From Frigidibacter sp. (lineage in GTDB: Bacteria; Pseudomonadota; Alphaproteobacteria; Rhodobacterales; Rhodobacteraceae), in assembly GCF_030695035.1 (NCBI RefSeq), contig NZ_JAUYTT010000022.1:124001-188000 (forward strand): 64,000 bases of DNA, in the 5' to 3' direction. A program made the position numbers and the translations under genes. Shown here piece after piece: positions 34,732-43,446 of the stretch. The notes under the pieces were generated by a model. The model saw only the letters and a program-made list of their open reading frames with translations. It ran no database searches and was not told the origin of the DNA. Within the stretch, counting starts at the first letter, position 1, and every line of letters starts with the position of its first letter.

Positions 34732-35038
34732 TGCGGCCCTGCTGAATTCGTGGCGTGGGGCCAGCTTAGCCTGGCCGGCGGCGCAGGTGCTTTGGCAGGC
34801 CGCCGCGCGGCGCAATCTTCGGCCGTTCCGCCCCCGGCCCACCGCAGAAACTGCCACGCCGGGGGGCGGGCGATTGCCCCGCAGGGGCCACAAGATGCTG
34901 CAAGCGCAACTCTGTGCCGCAGAGCCCGCTGCATACGGTGTTTTCTGCTCTCGCCGCCCCGCAAAGCGGCCGGGGGTGGCGGCGCGGGCGGCATAGACTG
35001 CGGGCAACAGACCCTTCCCCAGCCCCGAGGATCCGCGC
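34732..35038. other. 307-bp divergent intergenic region
   Basis: No gene is seen between the GNAT and the HAD genes. It holds the two divergent promoters. A CTGCAA hexamer (34898-34903) followed by GCGCAA resembles half of the palindrome near the lrp gene, and a CTCTG/CAGAG inverted repeat follows at about 34911. No tandem repeat or strong terminator is visible. Confidence 0.5.
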
Positions 35039-35707
35039 ATGGCCCCCTTCCGCCCGAAATACGTCACCTTCGATTGCTACGGCACGCTCACCCATTTCGA
35101 CATGGCCGGCGCCGCCCGCCGCATCTATGGCGAAACCCTCGACGAGCCGGCGATGCAGAAGTTTATCAAGAACTTCTCCGCCTACCGGCTGGATGAGATT
35201 CTGGGCGCCTGGAAGCCCTATGCCGATGTCGTGTCAAACGCGCTGGAACGCACCTGCAAGCTGAACGGCGTGCCGTTCCGGGCCGAGGATGCGCTGCAGA
35301 TCTACAACGAGGTGCCGACCTGGGGCCCGCATCCCGATGTGCCCGCGGGTCTCGCCAAGGTCGCCAAGGAGATCCCGCTGGTGATCCTGTCCAACGCGAT
35401 GAACAGCCAGATCATGTCCAATGTCGAGAAACTGGGCGCGCCCTTCTACAAGGTCATAACCGCCGAGGAGACCGGCACCTACAAGCCGCAGATGAACGGC
35501 TTCGAATACATGCTGGACGCGCTTGGCTGCGGGCCCGAGGACATCACCCATGTCTCCTCCTCCTTCCGCTATGACCTGATGACGGCGCATGACCTCGGCA
35601 TCACCTCCAAGGTCTGGGTCAACCGCAAGCACGAACCGGCGAACCCCTATTACGGCTATACCGAGATCGCCGATATCGGCGGCCTTCCCGGCGTGTTTGG
35701 GCTGTAG
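35039..35707 (+). CDS. HAD hydrolase, haloacid dehalogenase-like (type II)
   Basis: HAD-superfamily protein of 222 aa. Motif I, FDCYGTLTHF, has the DxYGT form of L-2-haloacid dehalogenases (no second Asp); motif II Ser is in ILSNAMN, motif III Lys in TGTYKPQMNGF, and the acidic motif in HVSSSFRYDLM. The FAD oxidoreductase starts 11 bp after its stop, so the two are cotranscribed. Actual substrate is unknown; such HADs are common beside amine oxidases in this group. Confidence 0.86.
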   Translation: MAPFRPKYVTFDCYGTLTHFDMAGAARRIYGETLDEPAMQKFIKNFSAYRLDEILGAWKPYADVVSNALERTCKLNGVPFRAEDALQIYNEVPTWGPHPDVPAGLAKVAKEIPLVILSNAMNSQIMSNVEKLGAPFYKVITAEETGTYKPQMNGFEYMLDALGCGPEDITHVSSSFRYDLMTAHDLGITSKVWVNRKHEPANPYYGYTEIADIGGLPGVFGL

Positions 35708-35718
35708 GGGGGCGGGCG

Positions 35719-36996
35719 ATGCAGTTTCAGTCCTACTGGCACAACACGGCGCCCGCCTTCACCGGCGCAGCGGCAGGGCCGGTCGCTGGCCATTACGATG
35801 TGGCGGTGATCGGCGCGGGCTTCACCGGGCTGGGGGCGGCGCGCAAGCTGGCCAAGGAAGGCCGCCGCGTCGTGGTGCTTGAGGCGAAGACCGTCGGCTT
35901 CGGCGCCTCGGGCCGCAATGGCGGGCATCTGAACAACGGCATCGCCCACAGCTTCGTCCACGCGAAAGAGATGTTCGGGGCTGAACGCGCCAAGGCCATG
36001 TACCGCGCCTTCGACCAGGGCATCGAGACTCTGGAGCGCATCATCGCGGAAGAGGGTATCGCCTGCGACTTCCGCCGCTCCGGCAAGCTCAAGCTCGCCT
36101 CCAAGCCCGCGCATTACGACAGCCTCGCCCGCAATTTCGAGGCGATCCACCGCGAGGTGGATGCCGAGACCGCTATCCTGTCCAGGGCCGATCTGGCGGG
36201 TGAGATCGGGTCTGATGCCTTCCACGGCGGGATGCTGCAGAGAAAAAGCGCCATGATGCATATGGGGCGCTTCGTGGTGGGCCTTGCCGAGGCCGCCGCC
36301 CGCCACGGCGCGGTGATCCATGAGAACGCCCCCGTCACCGCCCGCCGCCAGAGCGGCAAGGGATGGGAGCTGACGACGCCGCAAGGCACGGTGACCGCGG
36401 ACAAGGTGTTCCTCGCCACAGGCGCCTATACCACCTCGGCCTTCCGCTACTTCCGCCGCCGCATCGTGCCGGTCGGCAGCTTCCTGCTGGCAACCCGGCC
36501 GCTGACCGAGGCCGAGGTTGCTGCCACCATGCCCGGCAACCGCACCTGCGTGACCTCGCTCAACATCGGCAACTACTTCCGGCTGTCGCCCGACAACCGG
36601 CTGATCTTTGGCGGCCGCGCCCGGTTCTCGGCGCGCTCCGATCAGCAGTCCGACGCGAAAAGCGGCGCGATCCTGCAGGCCGCGCTGGCGGGGATCTTTC
36701 CGCAGCTGGCGGGGGTGGAGGTGGATTATTGCTGGGGCGGGCTGGTCGACATGACCAAGGACCGCTTCCCCCGCGCCGGGCAGGCCGATGGCGTCTACTT
36801 CTCGATGGGCTATTCCGGCCACGGCGCGCAGATCGCGACCCATATGGGCGAGATCATGGCCGACCTCATCACTGGCCGGATCGACCGCAACCCCTGGGCC
36901 GATCTGCCGTGGAAAGCCGTGCCGGGGCATTTCGGCCAGCCCTGGTTCCTGCCGCTGGTCGGGACTTACTACAAGTTTCTGGACCGGGTGCAGTAA
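35719..36996 (+). CDS. FAD-dependent oxidoreductase (PuuB/gamma-glutamylputrescine oxidase-like)
   Basis: Flavoprotein amine oxidase of 425 aa, DAO fold. It starts with an N-terminal SYWHNTAP segment typical of PuuB-type proteins, then the FAD motif VAVIGAGFTGLGAARKLAKEG, and GFGASGRNGGHLNNG, the conserved flavin contact. A C-terminal YFSMGYSGHGAQIATHMGE completes the FAD site. Preceded by a G-rich ribosome-binding site 11 bp after the HAD gene. Could oxidise gamma-glutamylated or N-acylated amines, giving aldehydes for the dehydrogenases encoded next door. Confidence 0.9.
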   Translation: MQFQSYWHNTAPAFTGAAAGPVAGHYDVAVIGAGFTGLGAARKLAKEGRRVVVLEAKTVGFGASGRNGGHLNNGIAHSFVHAKEMFGAERAKAMYRAFDQGIETLERIIAEEGIACDFRRSGKLKLASKPAHYDSLARNFEAIHREVDAETAILSRADLAGEIGSDAFHGGMLQRKSAMMHMGRFVVGLAEAAARHGAVIHENAPVTARRQSGKGWELTTPQGTVTADKVFLATGAYTTSAFRYFRRRIVPVGSFLLATRPLTEAEVAATMPGNRTCVTSLNIGNYFRLSPDNRLIFGGRARFSARSDQQSDAKSGAILQAALAGIFPQLAGVEVDYCWGGLVDMTKDRFPRAGQADGVYFSMGYSGHGAQIATHMGEIMADLITGRIDRNPWADLPWKAVPGHFGQPWFLPLVGTYYKFLDRVQ

Positions 36997-37003
36997 AGAT
37001 CGA

Positions 37004-37048
37004 GGCTTAGTTTTTCTAAGCCTTCGGGGGGCTCATTGCCCCCCGAAG
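37004..37048. terminator. tandem hairpins between converging genes
   Basis: Hairpin 1 has arms GGCTTAG and CTAAGCC around TTTTT (37004-37022). Hairpin 2 has arms CTTCGGGGGGC and GCCCCCCGAAG, an 11-bp perfect stem with a 5-nt loop (37022-37048), then CGTTT. They lie between the converging PuuB-like and gabD genes and probably terminate both. Confidence 0.7.
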
Positions 37049-37059
37049 CGTTTCCGGGG

Positions 37060-38535
37060 TCAGAGACCGGCCATGTGGAAGGCCTTGGTCTCCAGATACT
37101 CGTCAATCCCCACCCGCGCGCCTTCGCGGCCCAGACCGGATTGCTTGACGCCGCCAAAGGGCGACACCGCGGTCGAGATGCTGCCGGTGTTCAGCCCCAC
37201 CATCCCGAATTCCAGCGCCTGCCCCACGCGCCAGGCGCGGCGGTGGCTTTCGGTGTAGAAATAGGCGGCGAGGCCGAAGGGGGTGGCGTTGGCAAGGCGG
37301 ATCGCCTCCTCCTCAGTGTCGAAACGAAACAGCGGGGCGACGGGGCCGAAGGTTTCCTCCTGCGCCAGATCCATCGCCTCGGTCGCGCCGGTCAGCACCA
37401 TCGGCGCGGCGTATTGGCCGCCCTCCGGCACCGAAGCGCGGGCGAGGATCACCGCGCCCTTGGCGGTGGCATCGGCGACGTGGCGGGCGATCTTGTCAAT
37501 TGCGGCAGCATTGATCATCGGGCCGATCTCGACGCCCGGCTCCAGCCCCGGGCCGACCTTCATCACCGACACTTTCGCCGCCAGCTTCTCGGCAAAGGCC
37601 TCATACACCCCCGCCTGCACCAGAATCCGGTTGGAGCAGACACAGGTCTGCCCGCCATTGCGGAACTTGGAGGCGATGGCGCCCTCCACCGCCGCATCCA
37701 GATCGGCATCGTCGAACACCACGAAGGGCGCGTTGCCGCCAAGCTCCAGGCTCAGCCGCTTCACCGTCGGCGCGCATTGCGCCATGAGCAGTGAGCCGAT
37801 GCGGGTGGAGCCGGTGAAGGACAGCTTTCGCACCACCGGGTTCGCCGTCAGCTCTGCCCCGATCTCGGCCGGCATCCCGGTGACGATGTTGATGACGCCG
37901 GCCGGAATGCCCGCACGTTCGGCCAGAACGCCGAGGGCCAGTGCGGAAAACGGCGTAAACTCGGACGGTTTGATGACGACCGTGCAGCCCGCCGCCAGCG
38001 CCGGCGCGACCTTGCGGGTGATCATAGCATTGGGGAAGTTCCACGGCGTCACGATGGCCGACACGCCCACCGGCTCTTTCAGCACCACGATCTGCCGGTC
38101 GCCCGCCGGGGCCGGGATCACCGAGCCATCGATGCGCCGAGCCTCCTCTGCGAACCACTTCACGAAAGAGGCGCCATAGGCGATCTCTCCCTTCGCCTCG
38201 GCCAGCGGCTTGCCCTGCTCCAGCGTCAGGATCAGCGCCAGATCGTCCGCATGAGCCTCCATCAGCGCGAACCAGCGTTCCAGCGCCGCGGCGCGGGTGG
38301 CATGGGGCACCCGGCGCCAGAGCTGGAACGCGCCATTGGCGGCCGCAATCGCCGCCGCCGTTTCGCTGCCCGAGACATCGGGGACCGTGCCGATCACGTC
38401 GCCCGTCGCCGGGTTAGTCACATCGACCACCTTGCCGCTGGCGGCCGGCACCCACTCGCCGCCGATCAGCGCCGCCTGCCGGAACAGACCTTTATCCTTC
38501 AGCCCCGGAAGGCTGGCGTAAACCCTTGCGTCCAT
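37060..38535 (-). CDS. gabD: NAD(P)-dependent succinate-semialdehyde dehydrogenase-like aldehyde dehydrogenase
   Basis: Aldehyde dehydrogenase of 491 aa, GabD-like. Catalytic Cys is in FRNGGQTCVCSNRIL, the general-base Glu in LELGGNAPFVVF, and the Rossmann signature in FTGSTRIGSLLM. TPWNFPNAMITRK is the usual cofactor segment. The C-terminal PFGGVKQSGLGREGARVGIDEYLETK is typical of succinate-semialdehyde dehydrogenase. It is the last gene of a three-dehydrogenase operon (gap 10 bp from the upstream gene). Substrate could be another omega-semialdehyde. Confidence 0.9.
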   Translation of the reverse strand: MDARVYASLPGLKDKGLFRQAALIGGEWVPAASGKVVDVTNPATGDVIGTVPDVSGSETAAAIAAANGAFQLWRRVPHATRAAALERWFALMEAHADDLALILTLEQGKPLAEAKGEIAYGASFVKWFAEEARRIDGSVIPAPAGDRQIVVLKEPVGVSAIVTPWNFPNAMITRKVAPALAAGCTVVIKPSEFTPFSALALGVLAERAGIPAGVINIVTGMPAEIGAELTANPVVRKLSFTGSTRIGSLLMAQCAPTVKRLSLELGGNAPFVVFDDADLDAAVEGAIASKFRNGGQTCVCSNRILVQAGVYEAFAEKLAAKVSVMKVGPGLEPGVEIGPMINAAAIDKIARHVADATAKGAVILARASVPEGGQYAAPMVLTGATEAMDLAQEETFGPVAPLFRFDTEEEAIRLANATPFGLAAYFYTESHRRAWRVGQALEFGMVGLNTGSISTAVSPFGGVKQSGLGREGARVGIDEYLETKAFHMAGL

Positions 38536-38545
38536 GATGAAACCT

Positions 38546-39577
38546 TCAGTCCAATGCAGCCAGAACGGCCTTGGTGATCGCCTCGGTCCGGTCCTGCCCC
38601 GGAACGGTTCCGATGCCCTGCGCGGTGGTCGCCTCCAGCGCCGCCATGATCCGAGCGGCGGCGGCCGCTTCGTCCAGATGGTCCAGCATCATCGCCGCCG
38701 ACCAGATCGCGGCGATGGGGTTGGCCACGCCCAGATGGGCAATGTCGGGGGCAGAGCCATGCACGGGTTCGAACATCGACGGGGCAGAGCGGGAGGGGTT
38801 GATATTGGCCGAGGCGGCAAAGCCAAGCCCGCCTTGGATCGCCGCGCCCAGATCGGTGAGGATGTCGCCAAAGAGGTTCGACGCCACCACCACGTCAAGG
38901 CTTTCGGGGGCCATCACCATCCGCGCGCAGATCGCATCGACATGGTAGTGGCTCACCTCCACATCCGGGTATTCTGCGGCCAGCAGGTCGGTGATCTCAT
39001 CCCAGAACACCATCGAGTATTTCTGGGCGTTGGACTTGGTGACAGAGGCCAGCTTGCCCCGCCGCTTGCGTGCCTGTTCAAAGCCGAAGCGCAGGATCCG
39101 CTCTACCCCCACGCGGGTGAAGACCGAGGTTTCCACTGCCACCTCATCGAGGGTTCCCACATGCACGCGCCCGCCCGCGCCGGAATACTCGCCTTCGGTA
39201 TTCTCGCGGATGCAGAGGATATCGAACCCTTCCTTGCGCAGCGGGCCCTGCACGCCGGGCAGCAGCCGGTGCGGGCGGATGTTGGCGTATTGCACGAAGG
39301 CCTTGCGGATCGGCAGCAAGAGCCCGTGCAACGATACCGCATCGGGCACCAATGCGGGCCAGCCGACGGCGCCGAGGAAGATGGCGTCGAAGCTGCGCAA
39401 CGTCTCGATCCCGTCTTCGGGCATCATCCGGCCGGTCTGAAGGTAGGTCTCGCAGGACCAGGGGAAGGTCACCGTCTCCAGCAGCCCGGGCGCGGCCTTC
39501 TGCGCCACCTCGATGGCGGCACTCGTGACGGGAAGGCCGATGCCATCCCCCGGGATCAGGGCGATACGATAGGTCAT
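38546..39577 (-). CDS. tartrate/D-malate dehydrogenase-type oxidative decarboxylase
   Basis: Isocitrate/isopropylmalate dehydrogenase-family enzyme (343 aa). It starts ALIPGDGIG and has LLLPIRKAFVQYANIRPHRLLPGV, a substrate loop like that of tartrate/D-malate dehydrogenases rather than LeuB. RENTEGEYSGAGGR, the Lys in SVTKSNAQKYSM, and the metal-binding Asp residues around LFGDILTDLGAA are present. Oxidatively decarboxylates a 2-hydroxy acid using NAD and a divalent metal. Sits between two aldehyde dehydrogenases with gaps of 7 and 10 bp. Confidence 0.9.
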   Translation of the reverse strand: MTYRIALIPGDGIGLPVTSAAIEVAQKAAPGLLETVTFPWSCETYLQTGRMMPEDGIETLRSFDAIFLGAVGWPALVPDAVSLHGLLLPIRKAFVQYANIRPHRLLPGVQGPLRKEGFDILCIRENTEGEYSGAGGRVHVGTLDEVAVETSVFTRVGVERILRFGFEQARKRRGKLASVTKSNAQKYSMVFWDEITDLLAAEYPDVEVSHYHVDAICARMVMAPESLDVVVASNLFGDILTDLGAAIQGGLGFAASANINPSRSAPSMFEPVHGSAPDIAHLGVANPIAAIWSAAMMLDHLDEAAAAARIMAALEATTAQGIGTVPGQDRTEAITKAVLAALD

Positions 39578-39584
39578 GGCATCC

Positions 39585-41048
39585 TCACAGGTCGATCAGC
39601 ACGGATTTGGTGCGGCGGTTGGCGTGATAGGCGTCGCGGCCCAGATCCTTGCCGATGCCCGAGGATTTGTATCCCCCCGTCGGCAGGATGTGATCGCGCG
39701 AGCGGCCGTAGCGGTTGATCCAGACGGTGCCGGCCTCCAGCCGTTTCATCACCCGTATGGCGCGCGACAGGTCGCGGGTGAAGAGGCCCGCGGCAAGGCC
39801 ATAGGTCGGGTGATCGGCTAGGGCCATCGCCTCGTCTTCGGTGGTGAAGGTCTGCAAGGTCAGCACCGGGCCGAAGATCTCCTCGGTCACCGCCGTGTTG
39901 GTCTGGCTGACGCCGGCCAGCAGGGTCGGGGCATAGAAATAGCCGGGGCAATCGAGCCGGGATGCGCCGGTGAGGACTTCTGCGCCTTCGGAGATGGCAG
40001 CGCCGACCAGCGCGTCGATCCGGTCCAGTTGCCGGGCCGAGATGATGGGGGAGTATTCGGTGGCGGCGTCCCATGTCGGGCCGATGCGGCCGGGTTTCAG
40101 GCGGGCGATGAGGGCTTCGGTCAGCGCCTCGGCCACGTTCGCCTCGACCAGAACCCGGCTGCCGGCGACGCAGACCTGGCCGGCGTTGAACGTGATGTTG
40201 CGGGCGATACTGTCGGCGGCGAGGGTCAGGTCGGCATCGGCAAAGACCAGTTGCGGGCTCTTGCCGCCCAGTTCCAGCGTCATCGGCTTGACGCCGCTGC
40301 GCGCGATATTGGCCATGATCGCCGATCCGGCGGCGGTGGAGCCGGTGAAGCTGACCTTGCCGATGCCGGTATGGCCGGTGAGGGCGTTGCCGGTGGTGGG
40401 GCCGTCGCCAAGCACGACGTTGACCAGCCCCGCCGGAATGCCCGCCTGCACCGACAGTTCGGCCATGCGCAGGGTGGCGAAGGGGGTCATCTCGGACGGT
40501 TTCAGCACCACGGCATTTCCTGCGGCGAGCGCGGGGCCCAGCTTCCAGCCGGCCATCGAGATCGGGAAGTTCCAAGGCGTGATCGCGCCCACCACGCCAT
40601 AGGGTTCGGTCACGATCATGCCCAGCTGATCGCCGCGGGTGGGCACCAGATCGCCGCCTTCCTTGTCGGCCATTTCCGCGAAGAAGCGGATCTGCTCGGC
40701 CGTGATTGCGATGTCCCCGGCGACCAGCTGGCGGATCAGGCGGGTGGAGGCGACGGCTTCGAGTTGGGCCAAGTGTTCGGCCTCCGCCTCGATCAGATCG
40801 GCCCAACGGTGCAGGGCGCGGGTGCGGTCGCGCGGCTGGCACGATCCCCAACCTGATGATTTCAGGGTGGCTTTGGCGGTGCAGACCGCCTCGTCCACCA
40901 GATCGGCACCCGCGATGGGCAGGCCGGCAAAGGCCACCCCGTCCGAGGGGCGGTGCAGGGTCATCGCCTCGGGTGCGGGCCGGTAACTGCCGCCGATGAA
41001 GTGGCCCTTTGGCAGGTCGAGCGCGTCGGGGTCGAAGGAAAGGCTCAT
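39585..41048 (-). CDS. NAD-dependent aldehyde dehydrogenase
   Basis: Aldehyde dehydrogenase of 487 aa. Catalytic Cys in TFNAGQVCVAGSRVL, Glu in LELGGKSPQLVF, Rossmann motif FTGSTAAGSAIM, TPWNFPISMAGWK, and EEIFGPVLTLQTF are all present. The C-terminal INRYGRSRDHILPTGGYKSSGIGKDLG resembles aldehyde dehydrogenases of amine and betaine-type routes. First gene of the three-gene dehydrogenase operon; ATG 41048 is chosen over an upstream in-frame start as it gives the standard N-terminus. Substrate unknown. Confidence 0.9.
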   Translation of the reverse strand: MSLSFDPDALDLPKGHFIGGSYRPAPEAMTLHRPSDGVAFAGLPIAGADLVDEAVCTAKATLKSSGWGSCQPRDRTRALHRWADLIEAEAEHLAQLEAVASTRLIRQLVAGDIAITAEQIRFFAEMADKEGGDLVPTRGDQLGMIVTEPYGVVGAITPWNFPISMAGWKLGPALAAGNAVVLKPSEMTPFATLRMAELSVQAGIPAGLVNVVLGDGPTTGNALTGHTGIGKVSFTGSTAAGSAIMANIARSGVKPMTLELGGKSPQLVFADADLTLAADSIARNITFNAGQVCVAGSRVLVEANVAEALTEALIARLKPGRIGPTWDAATEYSPIISARQLDRIDALVGAAISEGAEVLTGASRLDCPGYFYAPTLLAGVSQTNTAVTEEIFGPVLTLQTFTTEDEAMALADHPTYGLAAGLFTRDLSRAIRVMKRLEAGTVWINRYGRSRDHILPTGGYKSSGIGKDLGRDAYHANRRTKSVLIDL

Positions 41049-41175
41049 GGCGGTCTCCGGGGGCTGGCTCTGCGGGTAGTCTAGCGCGGGGTAGCCCGCA
41101 GATTGCGTCGGGGCCACCCGCGTTGCAGCGGATAATTCCGTTTGGCGCGGGTACGGCGCAATTCCCTGTGGGCGG

Positions 41176-41631
41176 TCAGGGGGCGGGCTTTGGCACGGTC
41201 ATGTAGTATTCGGGATGCGGCACCGGGGCGTAACCGGCCTTGGCATAGACGGCATGGGCGTCGCGTGTCGCCAGCATCCAGCTTGTCACCGTCGCAAGCT
41301 CGGGGTGGCTGCGGATGGTCAGCGCCAGCCAGGGCGCAAGGCTGCGGCCGCGATGGGGTGGCAGCACGAAGACGTCGCGCAGATAGGCGAAGACGGCATA
41401 GTCCGTGACCACACGGGCGAAGCCCGCCATCGCGCCATCCGGGGCATAGAGGCCCATCGGCAGCGACCCGGCCAGCGCGCGTTCCAGCACCGGGCGGGGA
41501 AGACCGTCTGTCCAGTACGCCTCATCGGCCAGAAAGCGTTCGACTAGGGAAATGTCGATCCGGGCACGGTCGGTGGACAGGCTGTAGCCGTCGGGGCGGG
41601 TCCAGGTCTGGGGGGCGAGGGGGTGGATCAT
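41176..41631 (-). CDS. GNAT-family N-acetyltransferase
   Basis: Single-domain acetyltransferase of 151 aa. Visible elements are RPVLERALAGSLPMGLY, FARVVTDYAVFAYLRDVFVLPPHRGRSLAPWL (acetyl-CoA loop modified to HRGRSLAPWL), and VYAKAGYAPVPHPEYYM at the C-terminus. The ATG at 41631 has a GGAGAT ribosome-binding site. It is upstream of and on the same strand as the dehydrogenase operon, with a 127-bp gap; its acceptor is unknown. Confidence 0.82.
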   Translation of the reverse strand: MIHPLAPQTWTRPDGYSLSTDRARIDISLVERFLADEAYWTDGLPRPVLERALAGSLPMGLYAPDGAMAGFARVVTDYAVFAYLRDVFVLPPHRGRSLAPWLALTIRSHPELATVTSWMLATRDAHAVYAKAGYAPVPHPEYYMTVPKPAP

Positions 41632-41785
41632 GGCAATCTCCTTGCGGGCAGGATGACATGGGGACAGGTGTATTGCAGACTGTGATGCGCTGGCGATCCG
41701 CAGGGAATGTCGCGGCGGGCGCCCCGTTCGGCACGATCTGCGGGGCGCGCCGGTGAGGATGGGAAAACCCCGGAGGAAGCCTGAC

Positions 41786-42919
41786 ATGACGCCCGAAGCC
41801 ATCCCCGAAGCGATCCTGGCCGATCTTGTCGCCTGCGCCGATCTGCCCGGCGCGCCGAATGCACGTGTGGCGGGGTGTGTGCAGGCGCATCTGGCGCGGG
41901 CGGGGGTGGAGTGCGCGGTGTTGCCGGGGCCCGAGGGCGACCGGGTGAACCTGTTCGCCACCATCGGGCCGCGCGACGTGCCGGGTTATGTGCTGTCGGG
42001 GCATATGGATGTGGTGCCGGTGGCGGGGCAGGTCTGGGCCAGCGATCCGTTCCGGCTGCGGGCCGAAGGCGGGCGGCTCTATGGGCGCGGGGCGACGGAC
42101 ATGAAGGGTTTTCTGGCCTGCATGATCGCCATGGTGCCGGAGTTTCTGGAGATGGGCCTGCGCCGGCCGATCCATCTGGCGTTTTCCTATGACGAGGAGA
42201 TCGGCTGCCGGGGCGCCCCTCACATGCTCGCCCGGCTGCCGGAGCTTTGCGCCCCGCCGCTGGCCTGTATCGTGGGCGAGCCGACGGATATGCAGCCGGT
42301 GCTGTCGCACAAGGGCAAGCAGGCGCTGGAGCTGGTGATCGAGGGGAAGGCGGCGCATAGCTCGCAGCCCGATCTGGGGGTGAACGCGATCTACCCGGCG
42401 GCAGAGGTGCTGCTGTTCATCCGCGATCTGGCGGCGCGGCTGGCGGTGGAGGGGCCGTTCGACGCCCGCTTCTCGCCCGCCTGTTCGTCAGTGGTGGCGG
42501 GGGTTGTGCAGGGCGGCGCGGCGGTGAACATCATCCCGGACCGCTGTACGGTGCAGATGGAGGTGCGGTCCGTCCCCGGGCAGGCGCCCGAGGCGATCAG
42601 CGCCGAGGTGCTGGCGCGGCTGGCGGCGCTGGAGGGGGTGCGGGTGTCGCATCGCGAGCTGGCCAGCTATCCCGCGCTTCCCCCGCCCGAGGACCCTGGA
42701 CTGGCCGACCTGCTGGAGCGGCTGACGGGCAAGCCCGCGCTGCAATCGGTGAGCTATGGCACGGAAGCCGGGCTGTTCCATGCGGCGGGGGTGCCGTCGA
42801 TCATCTGCGGGCCGGGCTCGATTTCCCGTGCGCACCGGCCCGATGAGTTCGTGACGGTGGCGGAGCTGGCCGAGTGCTGCGCCATGCTGCGGGGGCTGGG
42901 GCAGGTGGCGGCGGGCTGA
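41786..42919 (+). CDS. M20 metallopeptidase, acetylornithine deacetylase-like
   Basis: M20-family amidohydrolase of 377 aa, most like ArgE. Metal-site residues are in SGHMDVVPV and GRGATDMKGFLACM, the catalytic acid and metal ligand in SYDEEIGCRGA, VGEPTDMQP follows, and the final His is in GPGSISRAHRPDEF. ATG 41786 is chosen because GGAGGAAG ends 6 bp upstream, although a GTG and an ATG lie further upstream in frame. Probably removes an acyl group from an amino acid or amine derivative. Stands alone on the plus strand. Confidence 0.9.
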   Translation: MTPEAIPEAILADLVACADLPGAPNARVAGCVQAHLARAGVECAVLPGPEGDRVNLFATIGPRDVPGYVLSGHMDVVPVAGQVWASDPFRLRAEGGRLYGRGATDMKGFLACMIAMVPEFLEMGLRRPIHLAFSYDEEIGCRGAPHMLARLPELCAPPLACIVGEPTDMQPVLSHKGKQALELVIEGKAAHSSQPDLGVNAIYPAAEVLLFIRDLAARLAVEGPFDARFSPACSSVVAGVVQGGAAVNIIPDRCTVQMEVRSVPGQAPEAISAEVLARLAALEGVRVSHRELASYPALPPPEDPGLADLLERLTGKPALQSVSYGTEAGLFHAAGVPSIICGPGSISRAHRPDEFVTVAELAECCAMLRGLGQVAAG

Positions 42920-42948
42920 CCCGCCGCATTGTCCGTATTGCGGCGGGT
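42919..42948. terminator. bidirectional terminator hairpin, argE-like gene / cupin gene
   Basis: Arms ACCCGCCGCA and TGCGGCGGGT form a perfect 10-bp stem with a 10-nt loop, beginning in the stop codon of the deacylase gene and lying between converging genes. No strong U-tract. Confidence 0.65.
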
Positions 42949-42968
42949 TACCCCCGCCGCGCCCGCGA

Positions 42969-43322
42969 TCAGTAGGCGACGACGTAGATCTTGCGCACGG
43001 TTTCGATGGTGCGCCAGGTGCCCACGAAACCGGGCTTCATCACGAAGCTGTCGCCAGCGCGGTAGGTGACGGGCGGCTGGCCGTTTTCGGTGAGTTCGAC
43101 GACGCCTTCGAGGATATGGCAGAATTCGAAGGTCTCGCCCTTGATGGAATGGGTGAGGCCGGGGGTGGCTTGCCAGACGCCGGATTTGATCTTGCCATCG
43201 CGGGCCTCATCCATCGCCCAGGTGCTGAACTCTGGCGCGCCCTCGATCAGGCGGTCGGCGGTGGGCAGGGCATGGGTCGGGGGGAAGGTCGGGTTGTGGT
43301 CGAGGGTCTTGAGCAGGGTCAT
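42969..43322 (-). CDS. cupin-domain protein
   Basis: Small single-domain cupin (117 aa). Sequence such as FEFCHILEGVVELTENGQPPVTYRAGDSFVMKPGFVGTWRTIETVRKIYV fits the cupin_3 (DUF861) group seen in ureidoglycine aminohydrolase and EutQ-like proteins. The HxH part of the metal motif is weak here (GETFEFCHILEG). Function unknown. ATG 43322 preceded by AGGAGAC. It lies 124 bp downstream of the ABC permease on the same strand. Confidence 0.8.
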   Translation of the reverse strand: MTLLKTLDHNPTFPPTHALPTADRLIEGAPEFSTWAMDEARDGKIKSGVWQATPGLTHSIKGETFEFCHILEGVVELTENGQPPVTYRAGDSFVMKPGFVGTWRTIETVRKIYVVAY

Positions 43323-43446
43323 GGTCGTCTCCTTATGTCGGGGGCAAGATACGCGCCCGCGCCGCAGCCCCGCCCCCGATCTGGGGCGCGGGGGCGCAGA
43401 TCGTGCCGAAGACCGGGGGGCGGGGAGTGGATAGTTCTTTCGGGCC

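Noticed and set aside
34750-34990. Open frames in the 307-bp gap between the second GNAT and the HAD gene.
   Set aside because: They run through both strands without a start supported by a ribosome-binding site and have no recognisable pattern. The gap is better explained by two divergent promoters.
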